Position numbers and translations under genes: made by a program. A stretch of 64,000 bases of DNA from contig NC_081414.1 in NCBI RefSeq assembly GCF_030272615.1, forward strand, positions 309,113,164-309,177,163, written 5' to 3'. Of the stretch, positions 47,409-59,789 are shown piece after piece. The first letter of the stretch is position 1; the number at the start of each line of letters is the position of its first letter. Source of the stretch: Cryptomeria japonica. Lineage: Eukaryota > Streptophyta > Pinopsida > Cupressales > Cupressaceae. Under the pieces are notes generated by a model. That model saw nothing but the letters and a program-made list of their open reading frames with translations, searched no databases and had not been told where the DNA came from.

Positions 47409-47859
47409 GATAGAAATCTTAAGAACTCGAGAAATACCTTTTGAAACACATGAAATTAGGGCTTGTCAATTCTCCTTCACTTCACACTCCATCGGTTGTT
47501 GAATCACCTCTTTGTGTTCTCCACTTGACCATTTCCAATTTGAATTTGAATCTCCTTCACGGTTTCTCAATTTCTCAAAATCTCTACTCAAATCGCCTTT
47601 TCGTCGCTCTTCTCTTTGAAAAACTTTTCTTCACTCAAAAACTGATAGTGAGAAATGATTTGAAAAATGCTTTTAAACATATTCCTCACCTACCATCATT
47701 ATTGCTCCTCCATTAGGGCATAAACCCTAATTTTGCCATTTTACTATTTCTAGTCTTCTGCCAAACGACAGGTATAACATACCGGTTAAGGTCTTTTATC
47801 GGTGTAAACTGGGGGTTTGAAAAAATTTTCCATTTGTTCCCCCTAAGCTTTTCTGAAGC

Positions 47860-50740
47860 TTAGTTTATTGGTTCTGTGATTTCCACACTAGGTGCAGAAA
47901 CCAGTTCCTCTTGTAACACTGTTGGTTTCTCCTTCCAAATTTTGTTCATGTCCGCTTGAATAGTGTCAACATCAATGTTTCCTTCAAGAGTGACTAGTAT
48001 ATCATCAGATATGTTCTTTCTTGATCTATAGAATCTTGCAAAGTGACCCGGTTTGTTGCAGTGATAGCAGACCAATCTAGGTGTTCTCCAAGGTCCATTG
48101 TTCATGTTTCCATTCTTCCTTCTGCATGTTGCAGTAGTGTGACAATGACCATGATAGATCATACAATTTTCTCTCCATCCAGTTGCCACTTGATAACCAC
48201 CGCTTCCTGGTTGATAATTGAAGGCATTAAACCAATTGTGATTCTGGTTCACAAAAGGTTCAGGACTAGCTCCTTGGATCCTCTTGGGATATCTTCTAGT
48301 GTTGCTCATAACAGACCTGCATTCAGATGCTTTATGCCCATACTTGTTGCATGCATAATAGTTACCATCAAATCTATAGGATCTAGGCTTATCATTTAGG
48401 AAATAAGGAAAATTGTTGTAAGCCTTACTTTACACACATTTGCAGTATGTCCTTGTTTAAGACAGTTGAAACAAATAGGTTCAAACTTTTGCTTACCTTT
48501 ATCCTTCGATGTTCCAGCATTTGTACCAAAGGTCTCACCTTCCTCATGACTGGAATAACCAAGTCCATTGGTATTCTTGACTGGTTTGGCAGATTCAAGC
48601 TTTTGCTCTAGCTTGACAGTACTCTTGTTGAACTTAGCAAGTATTTCCTTTGACTCAGAGAGTTCTTTTTAAATAGCAGCATTTGTTTCCAATAGGTTTT
48701 CATTCTCAGAGATGGTAGTGTTTAGTTCTCCTTGCCTGTCTTCCTTTTCCACTTTGCTTGCATGGAGTTGAGCATTTAGGGCACTCATATCTTGTTTCAG
48801 CTTGGAGATCTTATGATCTCTTTCTTTCACCAGATCTTCAGCTTTCCTCCGGTTCTCAAGTGTTGGAATTATGTGAATCGGCATGAGCCTTATGTGAACT
48901 GGCATGAAGACATAATGATATTGTATGTTGTCATTGATGTCAATATGAGACATAGTGCGAACCGGCACATGTGATAAGTGAAGAAAGAGGTACCAATATA
49001 TGTGTGAACTGGTATATGCCAAAGTGAAGCGGCACATTTGTTCAAGGTGAACCGGCATGTAGTTATGGGAACTGGCACATGGAAGCACTGTATGACTACC
49101 AGTTGGTAGGCAGCTTCCACTTCGGGGTTTCCGGTTGGACTACCTCAAGTTTGTGTGACTCAATCGGTGATCTTTGTGTGATGAGTTAGTAGTATGATGG
49201 AGGACAGATCGTGTTGCCATGTAAGCTCTATGGGTGTGAAGGATCTTGCATGAAGATGACTATTCCTATCTACCTCAGGAATGTGCAAAGTCTGTCAAAC
49301 GGTGATAACACGTGATGGGTTATCAACTGCCATGAAAACGGTGGATAATAGACGATGGAGAATGTCTTGAGATTGACTCAAGACTGGTGCATTTAATGCA
49401 GTATGATTCAACGGTCAGGATTGAACCATTTGAATTGCTCAACCTAGCAGGTTTAGGGTTTAGGGTTTTTGCTACCGACCTATACGTTTCCTATAAGGTC
49501 GATGTTAGGTTTTTGTCTGAGGTTGTTGGCAAAAGTTGTGAGTGTGTATCCAAGGAAAGCGATACGTGATTCTTGCCTGACCAAAGGAGAGAAGAGATAC
49601 CTGCAAAGTGAATGTGTAGAAGGAAAAGAGGAGCCTAAATGGATCTACATTAGCTTTGAGTGTTGTTAACAGATCATTGTAATGCCTGTTGATCTCTAAC
49701 CACTTCAACAGTTGTAAAATCCCCTAACAGGGTAGCCTTAACTGGCTTGATTCAAAATCCCTTAAATCAGGTGGCCTTAACCGGCTTGTTTCAAATCCCT
49801 TGATCAGGTAACTCAAGGCTAATGAGTTCTGAGAAGCTAGAGAAGCTTAGGAGATCCTTTCAGCTATTGAGTTCTTAAAATCCTCTAACAAGGTGACCCT
49901 ACCGGGTTTAACCCTTAATCGAGTATCCCTTAATCGGGTGATCCTTAATAGGATCCGTTCCTACCATAACCTATTGTAATGTTCTTAATGGGACAAGGCT
50001 CCTAACAAAGTGGACTTCTAAAGAGTTCAAAAAGTAGCTTGTGGGTATTCATCCCCACCGTGATTTTTCCCAGTTGGGTTTCCACATGAAAAATATGTGT
50101 GTCATGTGTAATACTCTTGTCTTGTGATGCTCTGTTTTATCTGTTATACACATGAAGGTTCTATGTTTTATGCCTATCTATAAAACATATTGAACTCACT
50201 ATTGTGAAGATTTGATGGTTAAGTCTACTATTCCATGCATGTGAATATTATGATAATGTGGTATTGAGCTAAGAGAAAAGCTTATTGAGTGACCAATTCA
50301 TGACTGATTGAGCTATACTAGATGTTACCGGTTGCACTCTGTTTTACCGGTATCTTTGTTTATTAGTCATTTGGAGTGTTTGTTGTCAAACTAATTTTGG
50401 ACTGTATTTGTGTCTGTACTAATTCACCCCCCCTCTCAGTACCGGTTTGGTACTACAGGTTCATCATTGAGTTATCATCAAGCTCTTGACACATTCGGAT
50501 AGTCAGTCCTTCCAACTCCTTTCTCAGGTTGGAATTTGATTTATTCAACTTATTTACTTCAGCAATTAGGGCTTCCATGTCTGCTTCATCTGAAGAACTA
50601 TTTTCAGATAGCTCCATCAGCTTTTTTGCATGTTCTCTTCTTTTTTCTTGAGATGCCTTGTATTTGACCATAAGATCATCATAGGCTTGCTCAAACTGAG
50701 TGAGCCAGTGGGTAAGTTCCCTCAAAGTGTATTCCCCCAT
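47860..50740 (-). pseudogene. E6 ORF-A: coiled coil plus zinc-knuckle array (gag-like), split by S2
   Basis: Starts at ATG 50740 (MGEYTLRELTHWLTQFEQAY), 37 bases from the primer site, and ends at a TAA near 47860. The N-terminal 200 residues are coiled coil. S2 interrupts it at 50457/48856, and the frame rejoins as DDNSMMNRRKAEDLVKERD. After a stop near 48669 and a frameshift near 48430 come CFNCLKQGHTANVC, CNKYGHKASEC, CMIYHGHCHTTATC and CYHCNKPGHFARFY (last Cys lost): four knuckles in total, as in E4. The gap 47409-47859 is noncoding. Confidence 0.85.
48856..50457 (+). repeat. Solo LTR S2 inside E6 ORF-A
   Basis: TGTTGGAATTATG (48861) to GGTACTACA (50457), with the U5 C-tract ATTCACCCCCCC near 50425. 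Target copies GGTTC lie at 48851-48855 and 50458-50462. Five extra bases (TCAAG, 48856-48860) sit between the left copy and TG. The interior includes a telomere-like TTTAGGGTTTAGGG at about 49452-49465. Confidence 0.85.
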
Positions 50741-50776
50741 ATCTCTTTCCAAGTGGTTAAACTTATAGAAAGGTTG

Positions 50777-50788
50777 GCTCTGATACCA
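50777..50788 (-). other. Primer binding site of E6
   Basis: TGGTATCAGAGC on the minus strand, initiator-Met type, two bases from the LTR. Confidence 0.95.
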
Positions 50789-50790
50789 AT

Positions 50791-51906
50791 TGATGAATAC
50801 TAATAGGGGGGGTGAATTAGTATGCCAAAAATATTTGAATTTAAACACTTTGCAACACTAGCAGTAAACCGGTAAAATAGTTTAATAGACAAACTGGTTA
50901 ACAAACATGCAAACCAAATAGCTAATAATGCATTCACCCACAGAAGCACAAACACCATAACACAGGATATTTTGGCATGGAAACCCAAATGGGAAAAACC
51001 ACGGTGAGATGGAACTCACAAGTAACTATATACAGAATAGAAACCAGACCAGTTAAGGTCTTACAATGTTCTTTACCAGAACAGATCCTATTAGGAATCT
51101 CAATCTTTGTTAGGAGATAAGTCTGATTAAAGACTACCTTGCTAGAGGATTTTAGATCCATAGATGTGAACCACCTTGTTAGAGGATTTACAAAAAGGCT
51201 TTTGGGCCTACCCAGTTAAGGGCTACAGACTTGTCAAAGATGTGAGTAATCAACAAGTGTTTGATCTAGCTAGTAGCACAGACTGCTTGGTTAGATCCTT
51301 GATAGCTCATTCTTAATGCACTATTGCATTACTTTAGTCTTCTACACATTCATGATCTCTCCAACTCCTTAACCACCTTAAACCCTAGATGCAATATCAA
51401 CTATCACAACAACAATAACAACAACCTAAAACCCTAGACATGATGTCCTTATAAAGGAAACTGATTTCATGTCGGTCCAATAGGATTACATTACAATTTC
51501 CTAGGTTCAATGAACCTGGACATACTAGGTAACACATCACAAAAAACATCGCTACAGTGCTGGCACCATCAAACAATTGGTGGATGGTAACTCATCACAC
51601 AATGTCGGTTGGTAACTCATCACAGAGTATACCGGTTCATATAAAGTGTCGATTGTCGGTTTGACAAAAATGAAGACTGGTAGAAATGTGTTATGCCGCT
51701 TTAAACCCTCATACCGCTTGAGGTCAACATGCCACTTCAGACTGGGAAACACATTCTGCAAAACATCAATAGTCTAAAGACTATAATACAACATACCAGT
51801 TGGAACAAATACCGATTGAGCTCTAACTCATACATATAAAGGGGATCTCAATGCAAGTGTGTGTCCATCAATGACAATCACAACATAAACATCAAAAATG
51901 CCAACA
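50791..51906 (-). repeat. 5' LTR of E6
   Basis: TGATGAATACTAATAG to AATGCCAACA, 1,116 bp, very similar to the 3' LTR. It contains a short direct repeat built on GGTAACTCATCAC near 51585-51620. Confidence 0.95.
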
Positions 51907-51911
51907 TTTTC
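51907..51911. repeat. Target site duplication of E6, right copy (TTTTC)
   Basis: Identical to 42698-42702. Confidence 0.93.
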
Positions 51912-54900
51912 ATGCATCTACATCTACAACCACTAAGCAAGACTAGAAAGCTTTATTTGCAAAGGAGTTAGATGATATGAAGAGAGAAGATGATGAGTTT
52001 GAGCAACTTGAAGCACTATTTGCTACAAGAGTACCTAAAGGAGCAGTATGAAGTAAGTATAAAGGAAAAGAACCTTTTAAATGTTTTGCATGTAATAAGA
52101 TTGGTCATTTTGCATCTAGATGTCCTAAAAGGAATTCAAGTTTTGAAGAAAGAGTTACAAGATTATTTAAGCCTAACCCTGGATATTAGAACAAGTATAA
52201 ATACAAGAAAAATAGAGACAAATTATGCTACATAGCGGATGAGGAAGGCATTACAGATTTAGATGATGAACCAGCAGAAGACTTTGCTAGTGGATCTAAC
52301 AATCAGAAGGAATGGGTATTCTTCGCTATCAAGAAAGATGATCTGGCACTGGAAGAGAATGTACACTAAGAGAAGGCACTTGCTGCTAAAATTGAAGGCA
52401 AGGATGAATGTGTAATTGATAGTGGTTGTTCACATCATATGAATAGAGATAAAGGGAAGTTTTTGTCTTTCCAAGAATTTGATGGTGGTCTAGTTAGATT
52501 TGGAGATGACAAGGTATGTATGATTAAACGAAAAGGATCTATATCATTGGATGGTAAGAACAATACTGACAATGTTTATTATGTTGAAGGTTTAAAGAAT
52601 AATCTTTTGAGTGTAGGACAATTGGTAGACAAGGTATTTCAATTACAGTTCAAGGATGGAAAATGCAAAATAATTAATAGATCTAGCTTGGAGATTGCAA
52701 CCGGTACACAGACAAAAGGTAATATATCTCATTTGAACTTTGGTGAGAAGACATGTTTGATTACACATACTGATGAGAGTTGGCTATGGCATAAATGGTT
52801 GTGTCATGTGAATTTTGATTGCATTGTGAAGATCAGTTTAAATAAGGCGGTTAGAGTTATACCTAAGATTATGAAGCCCTATAATCTGGTATGTAAAGAA
52901 TGTCAAATGGGTAAATAGGTTCGAACCTCTTCTAGGAGTATACAAGATAAATCAAATGATGTTCTTGATCTTATTCATACCGATTTGTGTGGCCCTGCTA
53001 TAGTTAAAAAAATTTATGGTGATAGATATTTTATGCTAATCATTGATGATAATTCTAGAATGATGTGGATTAATTTTTTGAGAGAAAAATTTGAAGCATT
53101 TGAAAAGTTTAAAATCTTTAAGGCTAAAGTGGAAACTGAGACAGGATTGAATATTAAATGTTTGAGATCAGATCGTGGTGGAGAATTCACATCCGGTGAG
53201 TTTAATAACTTTTGTGACAAGCATGGTATAAGAAGACAATTTTCTGCTCCCTGGACACCTCAGCAGAATGGAGTTGTGTAAAAGAAGAACAGAACTATCT
53301 TAGATGTTGCTAGAACAATGATGATGGAAGCCAATCTACCTCATATCTACTAGAGAGAAGTAGTGATTATACTGGTTAATACATTCAACAGAGTACATAT
53401 CAAAGTGGAAACCGGTAAGACACCTTATGAATTATGGTTTGGCAATACACCTACAGTTAAGTATTTCAGATTTTTTGGTAGTAAATGTTATATCAAGAGA
53501 GATGATACTATTGAGAAATTTGATCCTAGATGTGATGAAGGCATATTTCTTAGTTATTCTAATGAAAGCAAAGCATATAGATGTTATAAGAAGAGATTGC
53601 AGAGAATTATGGAGAGTACTAATGTCAAAGTAGATGAACTGAACAGAAGTCAAATCAGGGTTTATGAGAAGGAACCGATAGTAGAAATGATTATATCTAA
53701 ACTAGTACCACCTTCACCAAAACAGAGATTAGAACAAGTTACTCTAGCAACATCAAAGAGTTCTACAATAACTGAAGAACAAGGAAGAGGAAAAGAATAT
53801 CATAAGACTCCTAGGTATTTGAGATTGAATCATTATGAAGATCAAATCATTGGGGATAAGAACAATAGAGTGATGACAAGAAGAATATTGGCAACTAAAG
53901 AGGTATGTTTAATTTCACAAGTTGAACCGATATCAGTAATTGAAGCATGTAAAGATGAACATTGGTTGAAAGATATGAAAGAAGAATTAGATCAGATTTA
54001 GAAAAATAACACATGTACTTTGGTTCCCCGGCCTAAAAATAAAAATGTTATTGGAACTATATGGGTTTCTAGGAATAAATTGAATGAGGATGGTCAAGTT
54101 ATAAGGAATAAGGCTAGATTGGTTTGTAAAGGATATTCTCAGAAGGAAGGAATTGATTATGGTGACTTTTGCACCTGTAGCTAGGATTGAAGTTGTAAGA
54201 CTATTTCTTGCCTATGTTGCTCATAAAAATTACAAGGTTTATCAGATGGATGTTAAATGTGCATTCTTGAATGGGGATCTTGATGACGAAGTTTATATTG
54301 AGCAACCTAATGTTTTTTCACTATCAAATGATACAGATATAGTTTGAAGGTTAAGGAAAGCTTTATATGGATTGAAACAAGTACCTAGAGCTTGGTATGC
54401 AAGGTTGGATAAATATCTTTTGAAGCTTGGTTTACTAAGGACAATGCTGGTAGTAATTTATATTATAAAATCACTAATCATGACATACTTATTTTTCAAG
54501 TATTTGTTGATGACATTATCTTTGGAGGTGACGCTAAATTATGCATAGAATTTTCTAAAAATATGGAGAAATGATTTGAGATGTCTATGATTGGTGAGAT
54601 GAAATTTTTACTAGGTTTGCAGATTACTCGGACTAACAAAGGCATTTTCATCTGTCAAACTAAATATGCTAAGGAACTATTGAAGAAATTTGGTATGGGA
54701 GACTCTAAACCGGTAAGTACTCCTATGGTTACAAGTGAAAAATTGACAAGAAAATATGTTTCTACACCGATAAATCCTACAAGATATAAATCTATGATTG
54801 GAGGTCTGCTTTATTTGACTCAGACTAGGCCTAACATTATGAATTTTGTTTGTATTGTTTCAATATTTCAGAGTGATCCTAGAGAAAATCATGAGATGGT

Positions 54901-55456
54901 AGTAAAAAGGATTTTTAGATACTTGCAAGGTACATCAAAATATGGTTTGTGGTACCCTAAGGATGATAACTTTACTTTATGTACATATACAGATGTTGAT
55001 TGGGCTAGAGATGTTGGTGACCGAAAAAGTACTTCCGATGGAGCTTCATTTCTTGGAAAGAAGTTGGTTTCATGGATCAGAAAGAAACAGTCATGTACTT
55101 CTTTATCTACTATTGAAGCTGAGTATGTTGTTGCTGCTATAAACTATACACAATTGTTATGGATGAAGCAAATGTTGAAGGATATAAAGGTGGATTGTGA
55201 TGCACTGGTAGTTATTCACTATGATAACTCTACTGCTATTGATATATCAAAGAATCTGGTATTTAATTCTAAAACAAATCACATATCTATCAAGTATAAC
55301 TTTTTGAAGGAGAAGGTGGAAGAAGATGAAGTTAGACTAGTTTATGTGAACACTAATTAGCAGATTGTAGATATTTCCACTAAACGTTTATCCAAGGAAT
55401 CATTTGAGTACCTGAGAGACAAATTGGGAGTTTTTACCCCTCCGGTAGAAAATTGA
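51912..55456 (+). pseudogene. gag-pol: E5 gag C-terminus and pol (Copia)
   Basis: Continues gag after E6: zinc knuckle CFACNKIGHFASRC near 52085, protease IDSGCSHHMNRDKG near 52420 (intact), and gag_pre-integrase with WHKWLCHVNFD and CKECQMGK. Integrase has TDLCGP, SDRGGEF and NGVV-stop-KKNR. RT has [15 protein letters not shown] and FVDDIIFGG near 54505, and RNase H DRKSTSDGASFLGKKLVSW lies in 54581-55360. It ends FTPPVEN-stop at 55456. In-frame stops occur near 52050, 52368, 52917, 53279, 53351, 53999 and 54344, and a frameshift near 54160. The stop near 53279 replaces the third catalytic acid of integrase. Confidence 0.93.
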
Positions 55457-55789
55457 TTGATGTGGTTTGGCATCAGTCTGGCATGCATTATCTAAGATAC
55501 TATTCATTCTAGCACTGATGTGAGATGCTACTACTCAAGGGGAGTGGTCAACTTTGAGATTCAGAGACTTATGTTTTTGCTTTGATATTTCTATCAGATT
55601 TCTGGCATTGATGTCAAAGGGTGAGAAATATTGATTTGAAAAAGATAAAGAAATAAAATCATAAATGTCGAAGGGAGAGAGATATGAAAATTAAAAGGGA
55701 CAGATATTCAAAGCTATATGCAGGTGATTGTTGGTTGTCTTCTACAGGGAGAGACTTGTTTGGCATTTCTTGGTACTTAGATGTTTTTT

Positions 55790-57183
55790 TATCGTATGAT
55801 GAAATAATAAGTATTCGATAGAATACTAAGATGGGGGGGTGAATCAGTATATTGAAAAACTAATACAAAGTTCCTGAACTCAAACTCAGTCAAACAAAGG
55901 AAACATATCTTAGTCAAGATCAATATTCATAGGAATACTTGACATCAACCGGTTTAACTATTATGACAACTTTAAGAGTAAACAAATTCAATCTTGTAAA
56001 CATCAACAATGCTTAATCATAACTCAACATATTCAACTCTCAATGCTTCTACTTAACATGCCTTATCAAAAGTTAACCAAATCAACAAATAAGATCACAA
56101 TCACAAAATAATTCACCACTTGACACAAATGTTTATACGTGGAAAACCCAAATAGGTAAAAACCACGGTGAGATGAGACTCGCAACAATAGCTATCTAAA
56201 CTCTTCTGAAGTTCACTCTACTAGGAGCCAATCCTGCTAAAGCTTTACAATATGTCTTGTTGAGAACTAATTCCGGTTAGGAATCACCTGGTGAAGGAAT
56301 TTACAAATATGCCTTGATGAAAATCACAATACCCTGTTAGGAGTAACCTCGCTAGAGGATTTAAGAATCCAAGCTAATGGACCACCTTGTTAGAGGATTT
56401 AATGAGTAACCAAGCTTGTTAGATCTTACCCAGTTAAGGGATTTCATTTCTATTGTAATTGTTAGAAAACAATAGGTTTTCTTGATCTGTTTGAGTAGCA
56501 CTACATTTGCTTGATCAGATCCTTCTAAGCTTCAATCTGCCTTCACTCAAAGTGCAAATCCATTCACTGGTTAGGCAACTACACACTCCACGGGTTTTTA
56601 TCAATCTTGCCAACAACCTTGACAAACAACTTCATCGACCTTAAATACAAATCAATTCAGTCGGTAACACAGCAAAAACATAATTCTCATCATCGAGATT
56701 ACAAACAAGTCAGTACAATCTTGACCATTAGAAATCATGACAATCTCTTCACATTCTTCAAGAAAATTCCGGTTGCTCCATGATCACCGCTTCATCGGAC
56801 TTTGTAACTCATCATGCTATGTACATTAGATGCAATCCCCTTTGCTCCTTCCCTAGACAAGAAACAAACGCGCCAAAACAATTTGAACAATGATCACACG
56901 TGTCTCCATCATTACCACTTATCAGATAATAAACCATCAAACTTGATCAGTTAGGGTTTACCGGTTACATTACATAGAAAGGTTTAACCCTTTACAACTA
57001 GTTCACCAATTCAACTCACAAACTTTACATACCGGTTTACAACATCTTCCACAAATCTCTTCTTACCAATTACTAGGCAATATCAAAAACAACAATATCA
57101 GCAATAATATGAATACCATTACTGGTTCAATTGACATCAATGACAACATATCATTAATGCAATCTCTATGCAAAATGCCAACA
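55790..57183 (-). repeat. Solo LTR S3 in the 3' untranslated part of E5
   Basis: Starts about TATCGTATGATG (TG probably mutated to TA), has the G-tract GATGGGGGGGTGAATCAG near 55830 and ends AATGCCAACA at 57183, about 1.39 kb, minus orientation. TTTTT is duplicated at 55785-55789 and 57184-57188. E5 sequence resumes with CACATCTAGTG and the polypurine tract, so no internal element sequence is present. Confidence 0.8.
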
Positions 57184-57213
57184 TTTTTCACATCTAGTGT
57201 TTCCATCTATGCC

Positions 57214-57225
57214 AAAGGGGGAGAT
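57214..57225 (+). other. Polypurine tract of E5
   Basis: AAAGGGGGAGAT directly before the 3' LTR (TGTTGTCC). Confidence 0.92.
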
Positions 57226-58447
57226 TGTTGTCCATTTGGTGGAATTGATTATGTGTTGCATTGATGTTTTGTCATTCATGTCAACACTAGCTATTTGGAT
57301 GCTTTATCGGCACCCTTCTAGTCCCGATAGGTTGAGTGGTTTCTAGTTAACTTTGATCTGGTATGATCCGACAGGCTCTAGTATAGTCTGGTGATGGAAT
57401 TGGCTTGTTCATGATACTTATACTCATATTTGGTCAGTTGATTTTGGTCTGGTGATTGGATGCTATCCTGCTTGGTTAGAAGATTGGTTTTTGGTTCCGG
57501 CGAGGGATTCACCAGTAGAGCTTTTGATGGAGATCTTTGATTAATTGCATAAGTGGTATTGGTGCAGCTTGTGATGGAGTTTCAAGAATTTTTTGTTGAT
57601 CGTGTTTGAGACTTGGCGGATGGAGATCATTGTTGAAGCATGTGGACCTATACTTGGTCTCGGTTGATCTAGGTTATGGATCGGCTTTAATGTAACGTGT
57701 GGATAGGACCTATTGATCTATTTTTGGGATGTCTTATGTTTAGATATTACTTGTTTGGTCTAAGGCCGACATGGTTTGTAATTGTGTAATCGGTTGATTA
57801 TGTGGTGGCCGACCTGATTGTTTATGGTCGAGGGTTTGTATAAATAGATGTAAGATCTCATTGTAGATCATCATGGGTAATGTAAGAGGTCATGGTCAAG
57901 GATTCTAATGTGTGAATAATGTAATATCATTCAAGTAGAGGAGTTGGTCGATCATTGGATATCAAATTGGGTTTATGTAAGAGGATTTAGTCCTCGGGTA
58001 TTGATCTTAATCGAAACTATACTCGAGCATAGGAGATGCTATCTTTTACAGTTCAACACTTCTTTGGATTGTAGTCTAGATTTATATGTAGTCGATGATG
58101 CTCCTTTTGTGATGAGCAGTGTGCTCTAGGTTGTTGGCCTTCCTGCAAGTGTTGGCCCCTTCATTGTAATTCACATACTTACTATAAAAGTATTATCTGA
58201 CTGAGGGTAGGCTTCCCACCATGGTTTTTCCCTTTACCGGGTTTTTCATGTACAAATCTTGGTGTTGTGTGGATGGCTTTTATTCCGTGATTATTGTTTA
58301 TGCTTAATTGATTAACTGTTATTCTGGTATTATTGTTTTGGGTTTCAGTATTAAAATTTTAATCGTTGAATGTTCTTGTAATCTGAGACAACTGATTCAC
58401 CCCCCCCCCCCTTGCTCTTAATTGCCTTTTGGTTATCTGAACTGTCA
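57226..58447 (+). repeat. 3' LTR of E5
   Basis: About 1,222 bp, closely similar to 40747-41965. The TATA-like TATAAATAG lies at 57839-57847. The U5 C-tract is expanded to about 12 C (58400-58411). The end GAACTGTCA differs from the 5' copy's end. Confidence 0.88.
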
Positions 58448-58690
58448 TGATCATGAAAGGCTAGAAACTAGAATCCTTTGGAAATTAAAATATGACAAGA
58501 ATGTTGTTTTTATTTTTGTAAAATTTAGCAAAAATCATAAAGAAGGTGATCAGGAATGTCTTTTTCATCATAGATATTTTCATTCTCTTGGAAAATGTAA
58601 ATCTTTTAAGGAATTTGTTCAAGAATAATCTGATAAAGCTCAAATAAATATTTCCACTGATATTCCTCTCTTTCTAGGAGAGAAAGTAGT
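58448..58690 (+). pseudogene. G2 fragment with CCHC-like finger right of E5
   Basis: Open from before 58448 to a TAA near 58626: HERLETRILWKLKYDKNVVF, then QECLFHHRYFHSLGKCKSFK, whose C-x2-H-x4-H-x4-C spacing matches the Tat-type gag finger of G1. It probably continues the gag-like sequence left of E5 (39883-40746), but the exact join is unclear. Confidence 0.5.
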
Positions 58691-59789
58691 GCCCTAGCAC
58701 TCTTCTCACCCTCCTTGTTGCTCCTCACCCTATGACACAAGTAGTTAACTTAATTGGGGGCTCTTTCTCATAAGAGGTGATTCTTTTTCAATTAAAAACA
58801 TATTGGGGCAGCAACATGGTCCATTCTTGCCTCTATACTTGGGGGACAAGAGCCTTATCCTCCTCTCTCTCTATCTAAAGTATCATTATTTCCTTTAGGG
58901 TTTGCATTTTTCATATTTTTATATCCTTTCTAGCATAAATTGGTATGTCTCTTATGACTAGTCCCTCCTTAGGGGAATCTGTGATCTTTCCTTCTTTTTC
59001 TCTCTTTCTCTTTGAAGATTACCTCTTCTTTAGAGTTGCATTTTACATATATTAATGTATTTTCTTGCATTGAGCATTTATTCATGTGAGTACATTGTGC
59101 ATTTTTTTATGTTTAATCTCTCCTTAGAGGTTGTCTAAATCTTCTCATTTTCCTTAGACTTGGGGGGGCAATAATATCTTCCTTATTCCTTCTAAGGATC
59201 TACTTTTCCTTTGTTGAGTAGTGTTTTCTTATGATTTGATGCCATTCCTTGTGTGAAGTTGTTGTTTGCTCAGGGATTATCTCTTATGAAGGAGGTGTAT
59301 GTCCTTGGCTACAACCTATTTTTCACTTGGCAATTCATATCCTATTATAAATTTACCCCTTCACATTGTGTCAAAAGTGTGTCATCCTTCATTAAGAATC
59401 TCTTTCACCTAGAAATAGGGGGAATCTATGCATTCTTGTTCTCCTTTTCTTCTTTTGGTAGAAGATGGTAAGTTTTTTCAAGCAACTCCTCTTAGGGGTA
59501 GATTTATTTTAAGAAAATATCTCATATCCCCCAAGGATCCTCTTTACACTTGTTGCAAGATATCTCTTTTTCAACTATCTTATCCTTGCTTATAAGAGTT
59601 TTCCTTCTTCAGCTTGGATTTATGACATTGTTGCCTAAAGGATGTTTCCTTGGTATTGAAGGTTGGTATCCTTGTTCTTAGCTTCCTTAAGAGATCAACA
59701 TAGGGCTATGTTGACATCTTAAGTGGGGGCACCCATATAGCCCTCTTTGTACTATATTGTACCATATTTTTGCATATCATTTTTGTATG

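Larger units (their letters stand above)
42703..51906 (-). mobile_element. Pol-less two-ORF LTR retroelement E6
   Basis: A 9.2-kb minus-strand element inserted in E5 gag with an exact TTTTC duplication. LTRs are 42703-43803 and 50791-51906. The internal part holds ORF-B (44106-47408), ORF-A (47860-50740) and a later solo LTR S2 (48856-50457). No protease, RT or integrase is present. It is the sister of E4 in gene order and protein type but has different, longer LTRs. Confidence 0.92.
40747..58447 (+). mobile_element. Ty1/Copia LTR retrotransposon E5, split by E6 and S3
   Basis: Plus-strand Copia copy: 5' LTR 40747-41965, primer site 41968-41978, gag 42024-42702 and 51912 onward, pol to 55456, polypurine tract 57214-57225, 3' LTR 57226-58447. 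E6 sits in gag and solo LTR S3 in the 3' untranslated part. No clean target duplication is visible (CATTA left, TGATC right). Confidence 0.92.

Noticed and set aside
49450-49470. Interstitial telomere
   Set aside because: Only about two repeat units, embedded in a solo LTR.
40747-58452. Clean target duplication for E5
   Set aside because: CATTA (40742-40746) and TGATC (58448-58452) do not match. The overlapping CATGA at 58446 matches CATTA at 4 of 5 positions but would cut the LTR end.
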